Positions 7,694 through 14,645 of a stretch of 21,391 bases of DNA are shown here, piece after piece. The notes under the pieces are model-generated. The model was not told where the DNA came from and did no database searches. It saw only the letters and a list, made by a program, of their open reading frames with translations. Every line of letters starts with the position of its first letter. Position 1 is the stretch's first letter. Made by a program: the position numbers and the translations under genes. This DNA comes from Pseudomonadota bacterium (GTDB taxonomy: Bacteria > Pseudomonadota > Alphaproteobacteria > Rhizobiales > Devosiaceae), in assembly GCA_023428425.1 (NCBI GenBank), contig JAEYYP010000054.1, positions 1 through 21,391 of the forward strand, read 5' to 3'.

Positions 7694-8751
7694 CCGCCCC
7701 CACACTCGCCGACCGCCGCAAGGCCGGCACGCTGAAGATGGGCTACTGCGTCCCCGCCTTCGCCATGCCGTCCGCCGGTCTCTTCCGCGTCCCCAACCTC
7801 GCCCGCATCCAGGACATGGATGTGCTGGGCAATGCGAAGGAAGCCGAGCGCCTCGGCTTCGACAGCCTCTGGGTCTGCGACCACCTGATCCTCGGCCGCG
7901 AAAGCAGCGTGCTTGAAGGCTGGACCACCCTCGCCATGATCGCGGGCGCCACCAACCGCGCCGAGATCGGCCTCATCCACCAGGCCAATCTGTTCCGTGC
8001 CCCACAGATCGCCGCCAAGATGATGTCGACGCTCGACCACCTGTCGAACGGCCGCTTCATCCACTTCTTCGAAGCCGGCATGGGCCGCCCCGAACAGGTC
8101 GCCTACGGCCTCGACTGGGACGACGACCACGGCAAGCGCGTCGAGCGCCTCGAAGAGGCGATGGAGCTGATTCAACAGCTTTACGCCTCGGACAAACCTA
8201 TTGATTTCAAAGGCAAGTTCTACCATCTCGAGCAGGCGATCCTGAGCCCGAAGCCGAAGCAGAAGCACGTGCCCGTCTGGCTCGGCGAGGCCTTCCCCTG
8301 GGTCATCGACCTCACCGCCCGCAAGGCCGATGGCTGGAACACCACCCCCGTCTCGCTCGCCGAACTCGACCGTCGCCTCGCCCTCCTCGATGCCGCGCTC
8401 GCCACCGCTGGCCGCTCACGAGCCGATCTCGAAATCAGCTTCGAAACCCAGATCCTCGTCGCCCCGGACAACGCCACCCTGCGCCGCAAGGTCACCTCTA
8501 TGCTGGACCACGCCCGCGACGCCAGTCACGAGCCCGACCCGGCCGTCGCCGACTACGCCGCCGGCCGCACCACCACCCTGCCCGCGACAATGACCGACCC
8601 GTGGATCATCGGCACCGCCAGCGAAGCCAAGGCCCGTATCGCCGACCTGAAGGCGCGCGGCGTCGACCACCTCATGCTGTGGTTCATGGACGCGCCCGAC
8701 ACCGACGGCATGGCCTACTTCATGGACGAGATCGCCCCATCCTTCCGCTGA
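7690..8751 (+). CDS. LLM-class flavin-dependent oxidoreductase
   Basis: Luciferase-like monooxygenase family protein with a single TIM-barrel fold, 353 residues from the GTG at 7690. That start overlaps the upstream TGA in the same way as other junctions in this operon. A downstream ATG at 7738 (MGYCVPAF) is an alternative start and begins closer to the first barrel strand. Family features include GNAKEAERLGFDSLWVCDHL, the STLDHLSNGRF segment, and late residues of the type GTASEAKARIADLKARGVDHLMLW. Members use FMN or F420. No flavin reductase is encoded in this window, so reduced flavin would have to come from elsewhere. Why a sugar operon ends with such an enzyme is unclear; oxidation of an unusual sugar, ether or sulfonated substrate is possible. 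Confidence 0.9.
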   Translation: MTAPTLADRRKAGTLKMGYCVPAFAMPSAGLFRVPNLARIQDMDVLGNAKEAERLGFDSLWVCDHLILGRESSVLEGWTTLAMIAGATNRAEIGLIHQANLFRAPQIAAKMMSTLDHLSNGRFIHFFEAGMGRPEQVAYGLDWDDDHGKRVERLEEAMELIQQLYASDKPIDFKGKFYHLEQAILSPKPKQKHVPVWLGEAFPWVIDLTARKADGWNTTPVSLAELDRRLALLDAALATAGRSRADLEISFETQILVAPDNATLRRKVTSMLDHARDASHEPDPAVADYAAGRTTTLPATMTDPWIIGTASEAKARIADLKARGVDHLMLWFMDAPDTDGMAYFMDEIAPSFR

Positions 8752-8754
8752 CAA

Positions 8755-8769
8755 CCTTGCGGGCCAAGG
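8755..8769 (+). other. Short hairpin after the LLM gene
   Basis: CCTTG-N5-CAAGG forms a perfect 5-bp stem four bases after the LLM stop codon. No T-run follows, so a rho-independent terminator is not supported. The remaining bases up to the IclR start at 8819 show no convincing promoter. Read-through from the operon into the regulator is plausible. Confidence 0.3.
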
Positions 8770-8818
8770 CCAAAGGCGCGTAAAGCCGTTATGTTCGACA
8801 AGCAGCGAAAGTCGCCGG

Positions 8819-9607
8819 ATGATCGATGAGACGGAACAGCGCGGCAAATCCGTACCCGCGCTGGTCAGGACCAAGAAGATACTTGATGCCCTGAGTGCAG
8901 GCGGCAAGCCCAAGGGCGTGTCCGAGCTGGCGCGCATGCTCGACCTGCCCAAGAGCACCGTCCACGGCCTCTGCCACACGCTCGTCGACCTCGGGCTGAT
9001 GATGCGTGTCGGCCCCAGCCAGTTCGCCGTCGGCCCGCATGTTCTCTCCTGGGCCAACGCCTTCGAGGGCCAGTCGGACCTCACGCAGGAGTTCATGCGC
9101 ATCGCCGATGCGAACGACCTGATTTCGAAGCAGGCGATCAACCTCTCGATCCTCACCGGACGCGAAGTCATGTACGTCGCCTGCCGGCGCGGCACCGACC
9201 CGCTCGGCGTCAGCTTCCGCCCCGGCGTCCGCCTTCCCGCCCCCTTCACGGCCACCGGCAAGGCGATGATGGCCACCATGCCCGCCGCTGAAGTGGAAGC
9301 GCTTTTCGCCGAGGACTGGCCCGACGCCTGGACCAAGCGCTCCGTCCCCGACCTCAAGACCCTCATGCGCGAGCTCGACGAAACCCGCGAGCGCGGCTAC
9401 TCGATCGATGATGGGCAGCTCCGCGAAGCCATGGTCTGCTTCGGCGCCCCGGTATTCAGCGCGTCGGACGATCGCGCAGTCGCCGGCATCGCCATCGGCC
9501 TCCTCTCGGGCGAAGTGAACGAGGCGAGCACCAACCTCGTCAGCCACGCGGTGCAGGCGCTCGCCAACAAGCTCAGCCACCGCCTCGGCGGGTCGACGAA
9601 AGGCTAG
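8819..9607 (+). CDS. IclR-family transcriptional regulator
   Basis: DNA-binding regulator of 262 residues. The N-terminal winged helix-turn-helix occupies about residues 15-75 (ILDALSAGGKPKGVSELARM, then LPKSTVHGLCHTLVDLGLM), the normal IclR arrangement. The C-terminal effector-binding domain contains the typical segment LPAPFTATGKAMMA and later GYSIDDGQ and VAGIAIG. IclR proteins bind small acids or sugar-derived metabolites and repress or activate neighbouring catabolic genes. It lies 67 bases after the catabolic operon and just before the ABM-FAH pair, whose promoter region carries an 8-bp inverted repeat that could be its operator. No strong Shine-Dalgarno is seen before the ATG; the start is chosen because it gives standard N-terminal length. 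Confidence 0.93.
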   Translation: MIDETEQRGKSVPALVRTKKILDALSAGGKPKGVSELARMLDLPKSTVHGLCHTLVDLGLMMRVGPSQFAVGPHVLSWANAFEGQSDLTQEFMRIADANDLISKQAINLSILTGREVMYVACRRGTDPLGVSFRPGVRLPAPFTATGKAMMATMPAAEVEALFAEDWPDAWTKRSVPDLKTLMRELDETRERGYSIDDGQLREAMVCFGAPVFSASDDRAVAGIAIGLLSGEVNEASTNLVSHAVQALANKLSHRLGGSTKG

Positions 9608-9629
9608 GCCGCCTCGCGCACGCGCGCGA

Positions 9630-9658
9630 TTGACTTTCAGTCCCCGGCATCAGATTGT
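9630..9658 (+). promoter_or_regulatory. Candidate sigma-70-type promoter of the ABM-FAH pair
   Basis: TTGACT (9630-9635) is a good -35 match. A 17-base spacer leads to GATTGT (9653-9658), which agrees with TATAAT at only three positions. Weak -10 boxes are common in alphaproteobacteria. The inferred start site would fall at or just before the inverted repeat at 9674-9693, so a bound repressor would block the promoter. Promoter placement is inferred. Confidence 0.45.
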
Positions 9659-9673
9659 TCAAAATAACGAATG

Positions 9674-9693
9674 CTGTTCAACTAATTGAACAG
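9674..9693 (+). promoter_or_regulatory. Perfect 8-bp inverted repeat, candidate IclR operator
   Basis: CTGTTCAA-N4-TTGAACAG is a perfect 8-bp inverted repeat with a 4-base centre, 21 bases before the ABM start codon. The half-site core TGTTCAA also occurs at 9656-9662, 19 bases (about two helical turns) earlier, followed by a degraded opposite half. The A/T-rich surroundings stand out from the GC-rich neighbourhood. Position and symmetry suit a dimeric repressor, and the gene immediately upstream encodes an IclR regulator. Confidence 0.7.
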
Positions 9694-9714
9694 CCGATCG
9701 CAAAGGGAGTAGCC

Positions 9715-10008
9715 ATGATCGTCCTCGTCGCCAAGTACACGTGCAAGCCCGGCAACCGTGAGAAAGTGCTGGAGCAGCTCAGGAAAATGTCGCCGCTGGT
9801 GGCTTCCACCGAGCCCGGCTGCAAGCTCTACCAGGCGTCGATCTCGACCGAGAACGAGAACCTCATCCTGCTCTACGAGCACTACGAGGATCAGGCCGCG
9901 CTCGCCGCCCACCGCGAAACTCCGCACTTCAAGGAGATCATCGAGGGCACGGTCATCCCGATGCTGGAGAACCGGGCCCGCGAGCTCTACGAACTCGCCG
10001 TTTCCTGA
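9715..10008 (+). CDS. ABM-domain protein (putative quinol monooxygenase, YgiN-like)
   Basis: Small cytoplasmic protein of 97 residues with the dimeric alpha-beta barrel fold of the antibiotic-biosynthesis-monooxygenase family. Typical signatures are MIVLVAKYTCKPGNREKVLE at the start, then EPGCKLYQ, the strand LILLYEHYEDQAALAAH, and HFKEI. The ATG at 9715 is preceded by GGGAG and fits the family length; the frame stays open further 5' but that part would read through the operator. Many such proteins oxidise quinols or cofactor-free substrates, and some have no proven activity. It is probably co-transcribed with the FAH gene, eight bases downstream. Confidence 0.88.
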   Translation: MIVLVAKYTCKPGNREKVLEQLRKMSPLVASTEPGCKLYQASISTENENLILLYEHYEDQAALAAHRETPHFKEIIEGTVIPMLENRARELYELAVS

Positions 10009-10016
10009 GGCTAGCG

Positions 10017-10997
10017 ATGCGCCTCGTCTCCTTCGAACTCGCCACTCCCACCGGTGCCCTGACCCGCATTGGTGCCGTCCTCCCGGATGGCCGCTACGCC
10101 GACCTCCAGTCGGGCTATCGCGCTGTCCTCACCGACAATGGCGCCTCGAAGGAAGGCGCGGCGCGTCTCGCCGCCGCCACCATCCCGTCCGACATGGTGG
10201 CCTTCATCGAGAACGGCCCGGTGGCGCGTGACGCCGCCGAAGCCGCCGTCGATTGGGTGCTCGGCAAGGGCGACGCCTGGGCCGGTGCCACCCTCGCCTT
10301 CGTCCCCTCGGCCGTAAAACTCCTCGCCCCGATCCCGCGCCCGCCGCTGATCCGCGACTTCATGGCGTTCGAGACCCACCTCAAGAACATCTACCCCAAG
10401 CTCGGCCGCGACATCCCGCCCGAGTGGTACAACCTGCCTGTCTACTACAAGGGCAACCCCAGCGCCGTCGGCGCCGATGGCGACGCCATCACCATGCCCG
10501 TCTACGCCACCCACATGGATCTCGAATTCGAGTTCGCTGCGGTCATCGGCAAGGGCGGCACCAACATCGCGCGCGAAGACGCCATGAGCCACATCTTCGG
10601 CTACATGATCTACAACGACTTCTCGGCCCGCGAGATCCAGCAGCGCGAAATGTCCGTCGGCCTCGGCCCCGCCAAGGGCAAGGATTTCGAGCGCGGCCAT
10701 GTGTTCGGCCCCTGGCTCGTCACCGCCGACGAAATCCCCGATGTCTACAACCTGCGCATGACCGCGACCGTCGCCGGCCAGCCCTGGTGCGACACCAGCA
10801 CATCCACCATGCACTGGCGCTTCGACCAGATGATCGCCCATGCCTCGACCAACGAGAAGATCGTCGCCGGCGAAATCTTCGGTTCGGGCACCGTCGGCGG
10901 CGGCTCCGCCGCCGAAATGGGCAAGACGCTCGCCCGCGGTGATGAAACCGTCCTCACCATGGACCGCCTCGGCACCCTGACCAACCGCATCGCCTGA
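10017..10997 (+). CDS. Fumarylacetoacetate hydrolase (FAH) family protein
   Basis: Metal-dependent enzyme of 326 residues, likely acting on a keto-deoxy or diketo acid. The N-terminal part (MRLVSFEL..., LPDGRYADL) is the small domain; the C-terminal catalytic domain begins near RPPLIRDFMAFETH. Metal ligands are visible as a Glu-x-Glu in MDLEFEFAAVIG and a later Asp in YNDFSAR. A lysine-containing loop GPAKGKDF is also present. Relatives hydrolyse 2,4-diketo-3-deoxy sugar acids, or dehydrate 2-keto-3-deoxypentonates to alpha-ketoglutarate semialdehyde in Weimberg-type pathways. Either would complete the catabolic set encoded upstream. A Shine-Dalgarno-like GAGG overlaps the ABM stop. The gene is followed by the nested palindromic element. 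Confidence 0.92.
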   Translation: MRLVSFELATPTGALTRIGAVLPDGRYADLQSGYRAVLTDNGASKEGAARLAAATIPSDMVAFIENGPVARDAAEAAVDWVLGKGDAWAGATLAFVPSAVKLLAPIPRPPLIRDFMAFETHLKNIYPKLGRDIPPEWYNLPVYYKGNPSAVGADGDAITMPVYATHMDLEFEFAAVIGKGGTNIAREDAMSHIFGYMIYNDFSAREIQQREMSVGLGPAKGKDFERGHVFGPWLVTADEIPDVYNLRMTATVAGQPWCDTSTSTMHWRFDQMIAHASTNEKIVAGEIFGSGTVGGGSAAEMGKTLARGDETVLTMDRLGTLTNRIA

Positions 10998-11020
10998 CGA
11001 GGCGCTGACGCTGGGGTGCT

Positions 11021-11143
11021 CCTCCACCGCTTTGCGGGGGAGGGGCTTCGAGCCGTGCCAAAGGCAAAATCGCTCCAGTGGAGCGATTTTAGGAGAGAAG
11101 GCCTTGAGAGCTATGCTCGAAAGGCCCCGCAGGCTGGTGGAGG
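11021..11143. repeat. Nested-palindrome intergenic element (REP/MITE-like)
   Basis: About 123 bases form four nested inverted pairs around one centre. They are CCTCCACC/GGTGGAGG (11021-11028 with 11136-11143), GCGGGG/CCCCGC (11034-11039 with 11125-11130), TTCGAGC/GCTCGAA (11047-11053 with 11115-11121), and the central AAAATCGCTCCA/TGGAGCGATTTT (11066-11077 with 11079-11090, one-base loop). No open reading frame of note lies inside. The structure would fold into a long hairpin in RNA or a cruciform in DNA. It could end transcription of the FAH gene or be a mobile non-coding element; no transposase is nearby. Confidence 0.8.
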
Positions 11144-11169
11144 GGGCGTTCACACCCACTGCATTTGCA

Positions 11170-11197
11170 TTGCCGCACGCATCATGATCGGCATACT
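11170..11197 (+). promoter_or_regulatory. Weak candidate promoter for the aldose-epimerase gene
   Basis: TTGCCG (11170-11175), a 16-base spacer and CATACT (11192-11197) make a weak sigma-70-like pair. It is the best candidate found between the palindromic element and the gene. The rest of 11144-11223 shows nothing else recognisable apart from the hairpin at 11200-11217. Confidence 0.25.
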
Positions 11198-11199
11198 GC

Positions 11200-11217
11200 C
11201 TCCGCCAGCCTGCGGAG
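11200..11217 (+). promoter_or_regulatory. Hairpin holding the Shine-Dalgarno of the aldose-epimerase gene
   Basis: CTCCGC-N6-GCGGAG is a perfect 6-bp stem. Its 3' arm contains GGAG (11214-11217), the only Shine-Dalgarno-like sequence before the ATG at 11224. If folded, the ribosome site would be paired, so translation may depend on structure or temperature. The stem is short; the regulatory role is inferred. Confidence 0.4.
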
Positions 11218-11223
11218 CCCCAG

Positions 11224-12087
11224 ATGCAGATCTCAAACGACATCTTCACCCTCGAACTCGCGACCCGCGGCGGCGAGCTTCGCTCGATCAAGACCGCCGA
11301 TGGCGCCGAGTGGCTGTGGCAGGGCGACCCGGCCTGGTGGGGCGGTCGCTCCCCCCTGCTCTTCCCCGTCGTCGGCAAGAGCCCGCGCGACACGGTGACC
11401 ATCGCCGGCACACCCTACCCCATGCCCGCCCACGGCGTCGCCCGCATCAACGACTGGACCCTCGCCGAAAGCACACCGACCTCGGCCCGCTTCGTCCTCA
11501 CGGCCAACGCCGAGACGAAGAAGAGCTACCCCTTCGATTTCCTGCTGGAGATCACCTACGCGCTCACCGGCAACCGCCTCGAGATCGTCGCCACCGCCAC
11601 CAACCGCGACGCCGCCCCCATGCCGTTGCAGTTCGGTTACCACCCCGGCTTCACCTGGCCGCTGCCGGGCAGCGAAGGCAAGCCGCACGCCGTCACCCTC
11701 GCCAATGGCGGCGAACCCGCGCTCTACCGCCTCGACGCCGACAAGTTGCTGATCCGCCAGCCCCACCCGTCGCCCTTCGACGCCGGCCATCTCCTGCCAG
11801 ACCGTCGCCAGTACGAAGACGACGCCATGATCTTCGTCGAAGGCGCGGGCGACCATATCGCCTTCTTCGCCGATGGCGGCGGCCGCATCGACATGCAGAC
11901 CGACAACCTCCCGAACTTCGCCCTCTGGCAGAAGCCCGGCGCGCCCTATCTCTGCCTCGAACCATGGCATGGCACCGCCCCCTTCACAGACCAGGGCGAC
12001 GCCCTCGAAACCCGCAACGGTGCGCTGATCCTGGCGCCCGGTGAGTCCGCCAGTTTCCGCATGGACCTGACCATCACCTCGGCGTAA
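11224..12087 (+). CDS. Aldose 1-epimerase family protein (LacX/galactose mutarotase-like)
   Basis: Interconverts alpha and beta anomers of an aldose; 287 residues, typical of the shorter LacX-like branch. Active-site elements are in order: His in MPAHGVARINDW, His in FGYHPGFTWPL, and the catalytic Glu in YLCLEPWHG. The fold is mostly beta. It stands alone between two intergenic repeat-like hairpins, not in an operon, though it lies close to the sugar catabolic block and could serve it by supplying the right anomer to the dehydrogenase. That link is inference. Confidence 0.9.
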   Translation: MQISNDIFTLELATRGGELRSIKTADGAEWLWQGDPAWWGGRSPLLFPVVGKSPRDTVTIAGTPYPMPAHGVARINDWTLAESTPTSARFVLTANAETKKSYPFDFLLEITYALTGNRLEIVATATNRDAAPMPLQFGYHPGFTWPLPGSEGKPHAVTLANGGEPALYRLDADKLLIRQPHPSPFDAGHLLPDRRQYEDDAMIFVEGAGDHIAFFADGGGRIDMQTDNLPNFALWQKPGAPYLCLEPWHGTAPFTDQGDALETRNGALILAPGESASFRMDLTITSA

Positions 12088-12123
12088 CGGCATGTCTCCA
12101 CCTGACCACGAGCGCAGTTCTTC

Positions 12124-12146
12124 ACCTCCCCCTTCATGGTGGAGGT
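12124..12146 (+). repeat. Second intergenic hairpin, upstream of ligD
   Basis: ACCTCCCCC-TTCAT-GGTGGAGGT forms a 9-bp stem with one mismatch and a 5-base loop, followed by a G-rich run (12148-12156). The arm CCTCC-CC / GG-GGAGG resembles the outer arm of the 11021-11143 element, suggesting a shortened member of the same repeat class. An ATG in the loop (12136) is in frame with ligD, but it is not a credible start. The rest of 12088-12177 shows no clear promoter. Confidence 0.55.
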
Positions 12147-12177
12147 CGGGAGGGGGCCGTCCCGGCCGATTGCCCTG

Positions 12178-14616
12178 ATGGCCGACGCGCTAGGGACTTA
12201 CCGCAAGAAGCGAGACTTCTCGAAGACCTCCGAACCCGCCGGTTCGGTGACGGCCGAAGCCGGCTCGCGCTTCGTCATCCACCGTCATTCCGCCACAGCC
12301 CCGCACTACGACCTGCGGCTCGAACACAACGGCGTCCTCCTCAGCTGGGCCGTGCCGAAGGGCCCCTCGCTCAACCCCGCCGACAAGCGCCTCGCCGTCC
12401 ACACCGAGGATCACCCGGTCGAGTACATCGATTTCGAGGGCCTCATCCCCGAGGGCGAGTATGGCGGCGGCCCCATGATCGTCTGGGACACCGGTACCTG
12501 GGCCCCGATGGGCGATGTCGACGAAGGCCTCCGCACCGGCGACTTCAAGTTCCGCCTCTGGGGCGAGAAGCTGAAGGGCGGCTGGATGCTCGCGCGCCTG
12601 AAGCCCAAGCCCGGCGACAACGGGAAGGATAACTGGCTCTTCTTCAAGGAGCACGACCAGTCCGTCGACACCGAAACCAACATCCTCGAAGCCCGCCCCG
12701 AAAGCGTGAAGACCGGCCGCCTCATCGAAGAACTCGTGGTCGTCCGCAAGCCGCCCCGCCCCACCACCGCAGCGGGCGCAGTGAAGGGCCCGATGCCCCT
12801 CACGCTCGAACCCCAGCTCGCCACCGCCGCCGCCGCCCCGCCGAAGGCCGCCGTCAAAAGCCCCGGCTACCTCCACGAAATCAAGTTCGACGGCTACCAC
12901 ACCCTCGCCTTCCTCGAAAATGGCAAGGTCCGCCTCCAGACCCGCGCCGGCCTCGACTGGACCCACCGCTACGGCCTCCTCCCGCAGGCCTTCGAGCAAC
13001 TGCCCTGCAAGTCCGCCATCATCGATGGCGAGATCGTCGTCCTCGACGAGCGTGGCGTCTCCCACTTCGCCCTCCTCCAGGACGCGCTCTCCGCCGGCCC
13101 GGGCTCGAAACTCACCTTCTACGCCTTCGACCTGCTCTATCTCGACGGCTGGGACCTCCGCCGTGTTCCGCTCAATAAGCGCAAGGAATACCTGAGCCAA
13201 CTGATCGCCGGGGTCGCCGGCGGCCGCTCCGCCATCCAGTATTCCGACCATGTCGAAGGCGACGGCGACGCACTCTTCGAGCGCGTCTCCGAAATGGGCC
13301 TCGAAGGCATTGTGAGCAAGCGCGAGGATTCCATCTCCACCCCCGGCCGCACCGGCCTCTGGGTCAAGGCCAAAGCCCGCAAGATCGAGGACGTGCTGAT
13401 CGCCGGCTACACCACCTCGACCGCCGCCGAGGGCCTCGCCGCGCTGGCCGCGGCCGAATGGATCGATGGGGAACTCAAGTACATCGGCAAGGTCGGCACC
13501 GGCTTCGACAGCGCCACCCAGAAATCCCTCGAAGCTCGCCTATCTGCCCTGCGCGACGACAGCGTCCCGCTCGATGGCGCGCCCAGGGACATCAAGTGGG
13601 TCCGCCCCGTCCTCCACGCTCGCGTCCACTACGCCACCCGCACCGGCGACGGCCTGCTCCGCCACGCCGCCTTCATGGGCCTGCGCGAAACCGAGCTCAC
13701 CACGCAAACCGCCGAGCGCAAGCGCCTCGTCACCGACGCCGACCTCGCCTCGATCTCGATCACCAACCCCACCCGCCGCCTCTTCGGCAAGAACGGCCCG
13801 ACCAAGCTCGATATCGCCGTCTATTACGCGGCAGTCGGCGATTTCATGCTGCCCCACATCATGAACCGCCCAGTCTCGCTGGTCCGCTGCCCCACCGGCA
13901 TCGCCAAGGACTGCTTCTACCAGCGCCACGCCTTCAAGGGGATGCCCAAGACCATCAACGTCTTCGAGACCCAGAATTCCGACGAGGACGACAAGACCTA
14001 CCTGACCATCGAGGATGCCCGCGGCTACCTCGCCCTGCCCCAGTTCGGCGGCGTCGAGTTCCACACCTGGGGCACCCATCTCGCGCATCTCGAAAAGCCC
14101 GACCGCATCACCTTCGACCTCGATCCCGGCGAGGGCGTCGAGTGGCGCGAAGTCGTCGAGGCCGCCGTGCATCTGCGGGGCGAACTCGAAAGCATCGGCC
14201 TCGTCCCCTTCGTCAAGACCTCGGGCGGCAAGGGCCTCCACCTCGTCGTGCCGCTGAAGCCGGTCCTCGGCTGGAAGGCGGTCCACGCCGCCACCGGCAC
14301 CATCGCCACGCTGCTCGCCAAAACCTCACCGGAGACCTTCGTCGCCACCATGGGCAAGGATAACCGGAAGCGTCGCATTTTCATCGATTTCCACCGCAAC
14401 GCCCGCTCGGCCACCGCCGCCGCGCCCTACACGCTGCGCGGCCGTCCCCACCTGCCCGTCTCGACTCCGCTGGACTGGCGGGATCTCGAGTCCATCGACG
14501 ACCCGGCCGATCTGAACTATTCTTCCGTTCCGGAACTGTTAACCACGTCCGGCGATCCGTGGGCCGAGATTAACGAAACGGCCTGCGAACTTCCGGCATT
14601 ACTCACTCAGAAGTAG
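12178..14616 (+). CDS. ligD: ATP-dependent DNA ligase D (multidomain NHEJ ligase)
   Basis: Seals DNA double-strand breaks with Ku after trimming and filling ends. The protein is 812 residues with domain order phosphoesterase-ligase-polymerase, as in Pseudomonas aeruginosa LigD. The 3'-phosphoesterase domain (about 1-160) has H37, H43, D45, R47 and H79...Y83. The ligase domain (about 210-510) has the adenylated lysine K236 in motif KFDGYH. The archaeo-eukaryotic primase-type polymerase domain (about 530-800) has metal-binding D647 and D649 (FDLDPGEG), SGGKGLH and D737 (FIDFHR). All three active sites look intact. The ATG at 12178 gives the usual N-terminus (GTYRKKRDFSKT); extension to 12136 would translate the hairpin. 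Ku follows 29 bases downstream, probably in the same transcript. Confidence 0.97.
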   Translation: MADALGTYRKKRDFSKTSEPAGSVTAEAGSRFVIHRHSATAPHYDLRLEHNGVLLSWAVPKGPSLNPADKRLAVHTEDHPVEYIDFEGLIPEGEYGGGPMIVWDTGTWAPMGDVDEGLRTGDFKFRLWGEKLKGGWMLARLKPKPGDNGKDNWLFFKEHDQSVDTETNILEARPESVKTGRLIEELVVVRKPPRPTTAAGAVKGPMPLTLEPQLATAAAAPPKAAVKSPGYLHEIKFDGYHTLAFLENGKVRLQTRAGLDWTHRYGLLPQAFEQLPCKSAIIDGEIVVLDERGVSHFALLQDALSAGPGSKLTFYAFDLLYLDGWDLRRVPLNKRKEYLSQLIAGVAGGRSAIQYSDHVEGDGDALFERVSEMGLEGIVSKREDSISTPGRTGLWVKAKARKIEDVLIAGYTTSTAAEGLAALAAAEWIDGELKYIGKVGTGFDSATQKSLEARLSALRDDSVPLDGAPRDIKWVRPVLHARVHYATRTGDGLLRHAAFMGLRETELTTQTAERKRLVTDADLASISITNPTRRLFGKNGPTKLDIAVYYAAVGDFMLPHIMNRPVSLVRCPTGIAKDCFYQRHAFKGMPKTINVFETQNSDEDDKTYLTIEDARGYLALPQFGGVEFHTWGTHLAHLEKPDRITFDLDPGEGVEWREVVEAAVHLRGELESIGLVPFVKTSGGKGLHLVVPLKPVLGWKAVHAATGTIATLLAKTSPETFVATMGKDNRKRRIFIDFHRNARSATAAAPYTLRGRPHLPVSTPLDWRDLESIDDPADLNYSSVPELLTTSGDPWAEINETACELPALLTQK

Positions 14617-14645
14617 TTCAGTTTCGCCTGTGTGGAGAGGCACCG

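Noticed and set aside
1..8751. Sulfoquinovose monooxygenase-type operon
   Set aside because: Considered because of the LLM gene with sugar permeases, but no flavin reductase, sulfoquinovosidase or aldo-keto reductase is present, and the dehydratase, VOC and amidohydrolase genes do not fit.
8752..8818. Rho-independent terminator after the LLM gene
   Set aside because: The 5-bp stem at 8755-8769 has no T-run.
11021..11143. CRISPR repeat or insertion sequence
   Set aside because: There are no evenly spaced direct repeats with spacers and no transposase frame; the symmetry is inverted and nested about one centre.
10011..11411. Minus-strand open frame of 466 codons
   Set aside because: Covers the FAH gene, the palindromic element and part of the aldose epimerase; no domain seen, and it ignores the gene boundaries on the plus strand.
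12136..12177. Longer LigD N-terminus starting in the hairpin loop
   Set aside because: The added residues would be encoded by the repeat-like hairpin and are not part of the LigD family N-terminus; the ATG at 12178 fits better.
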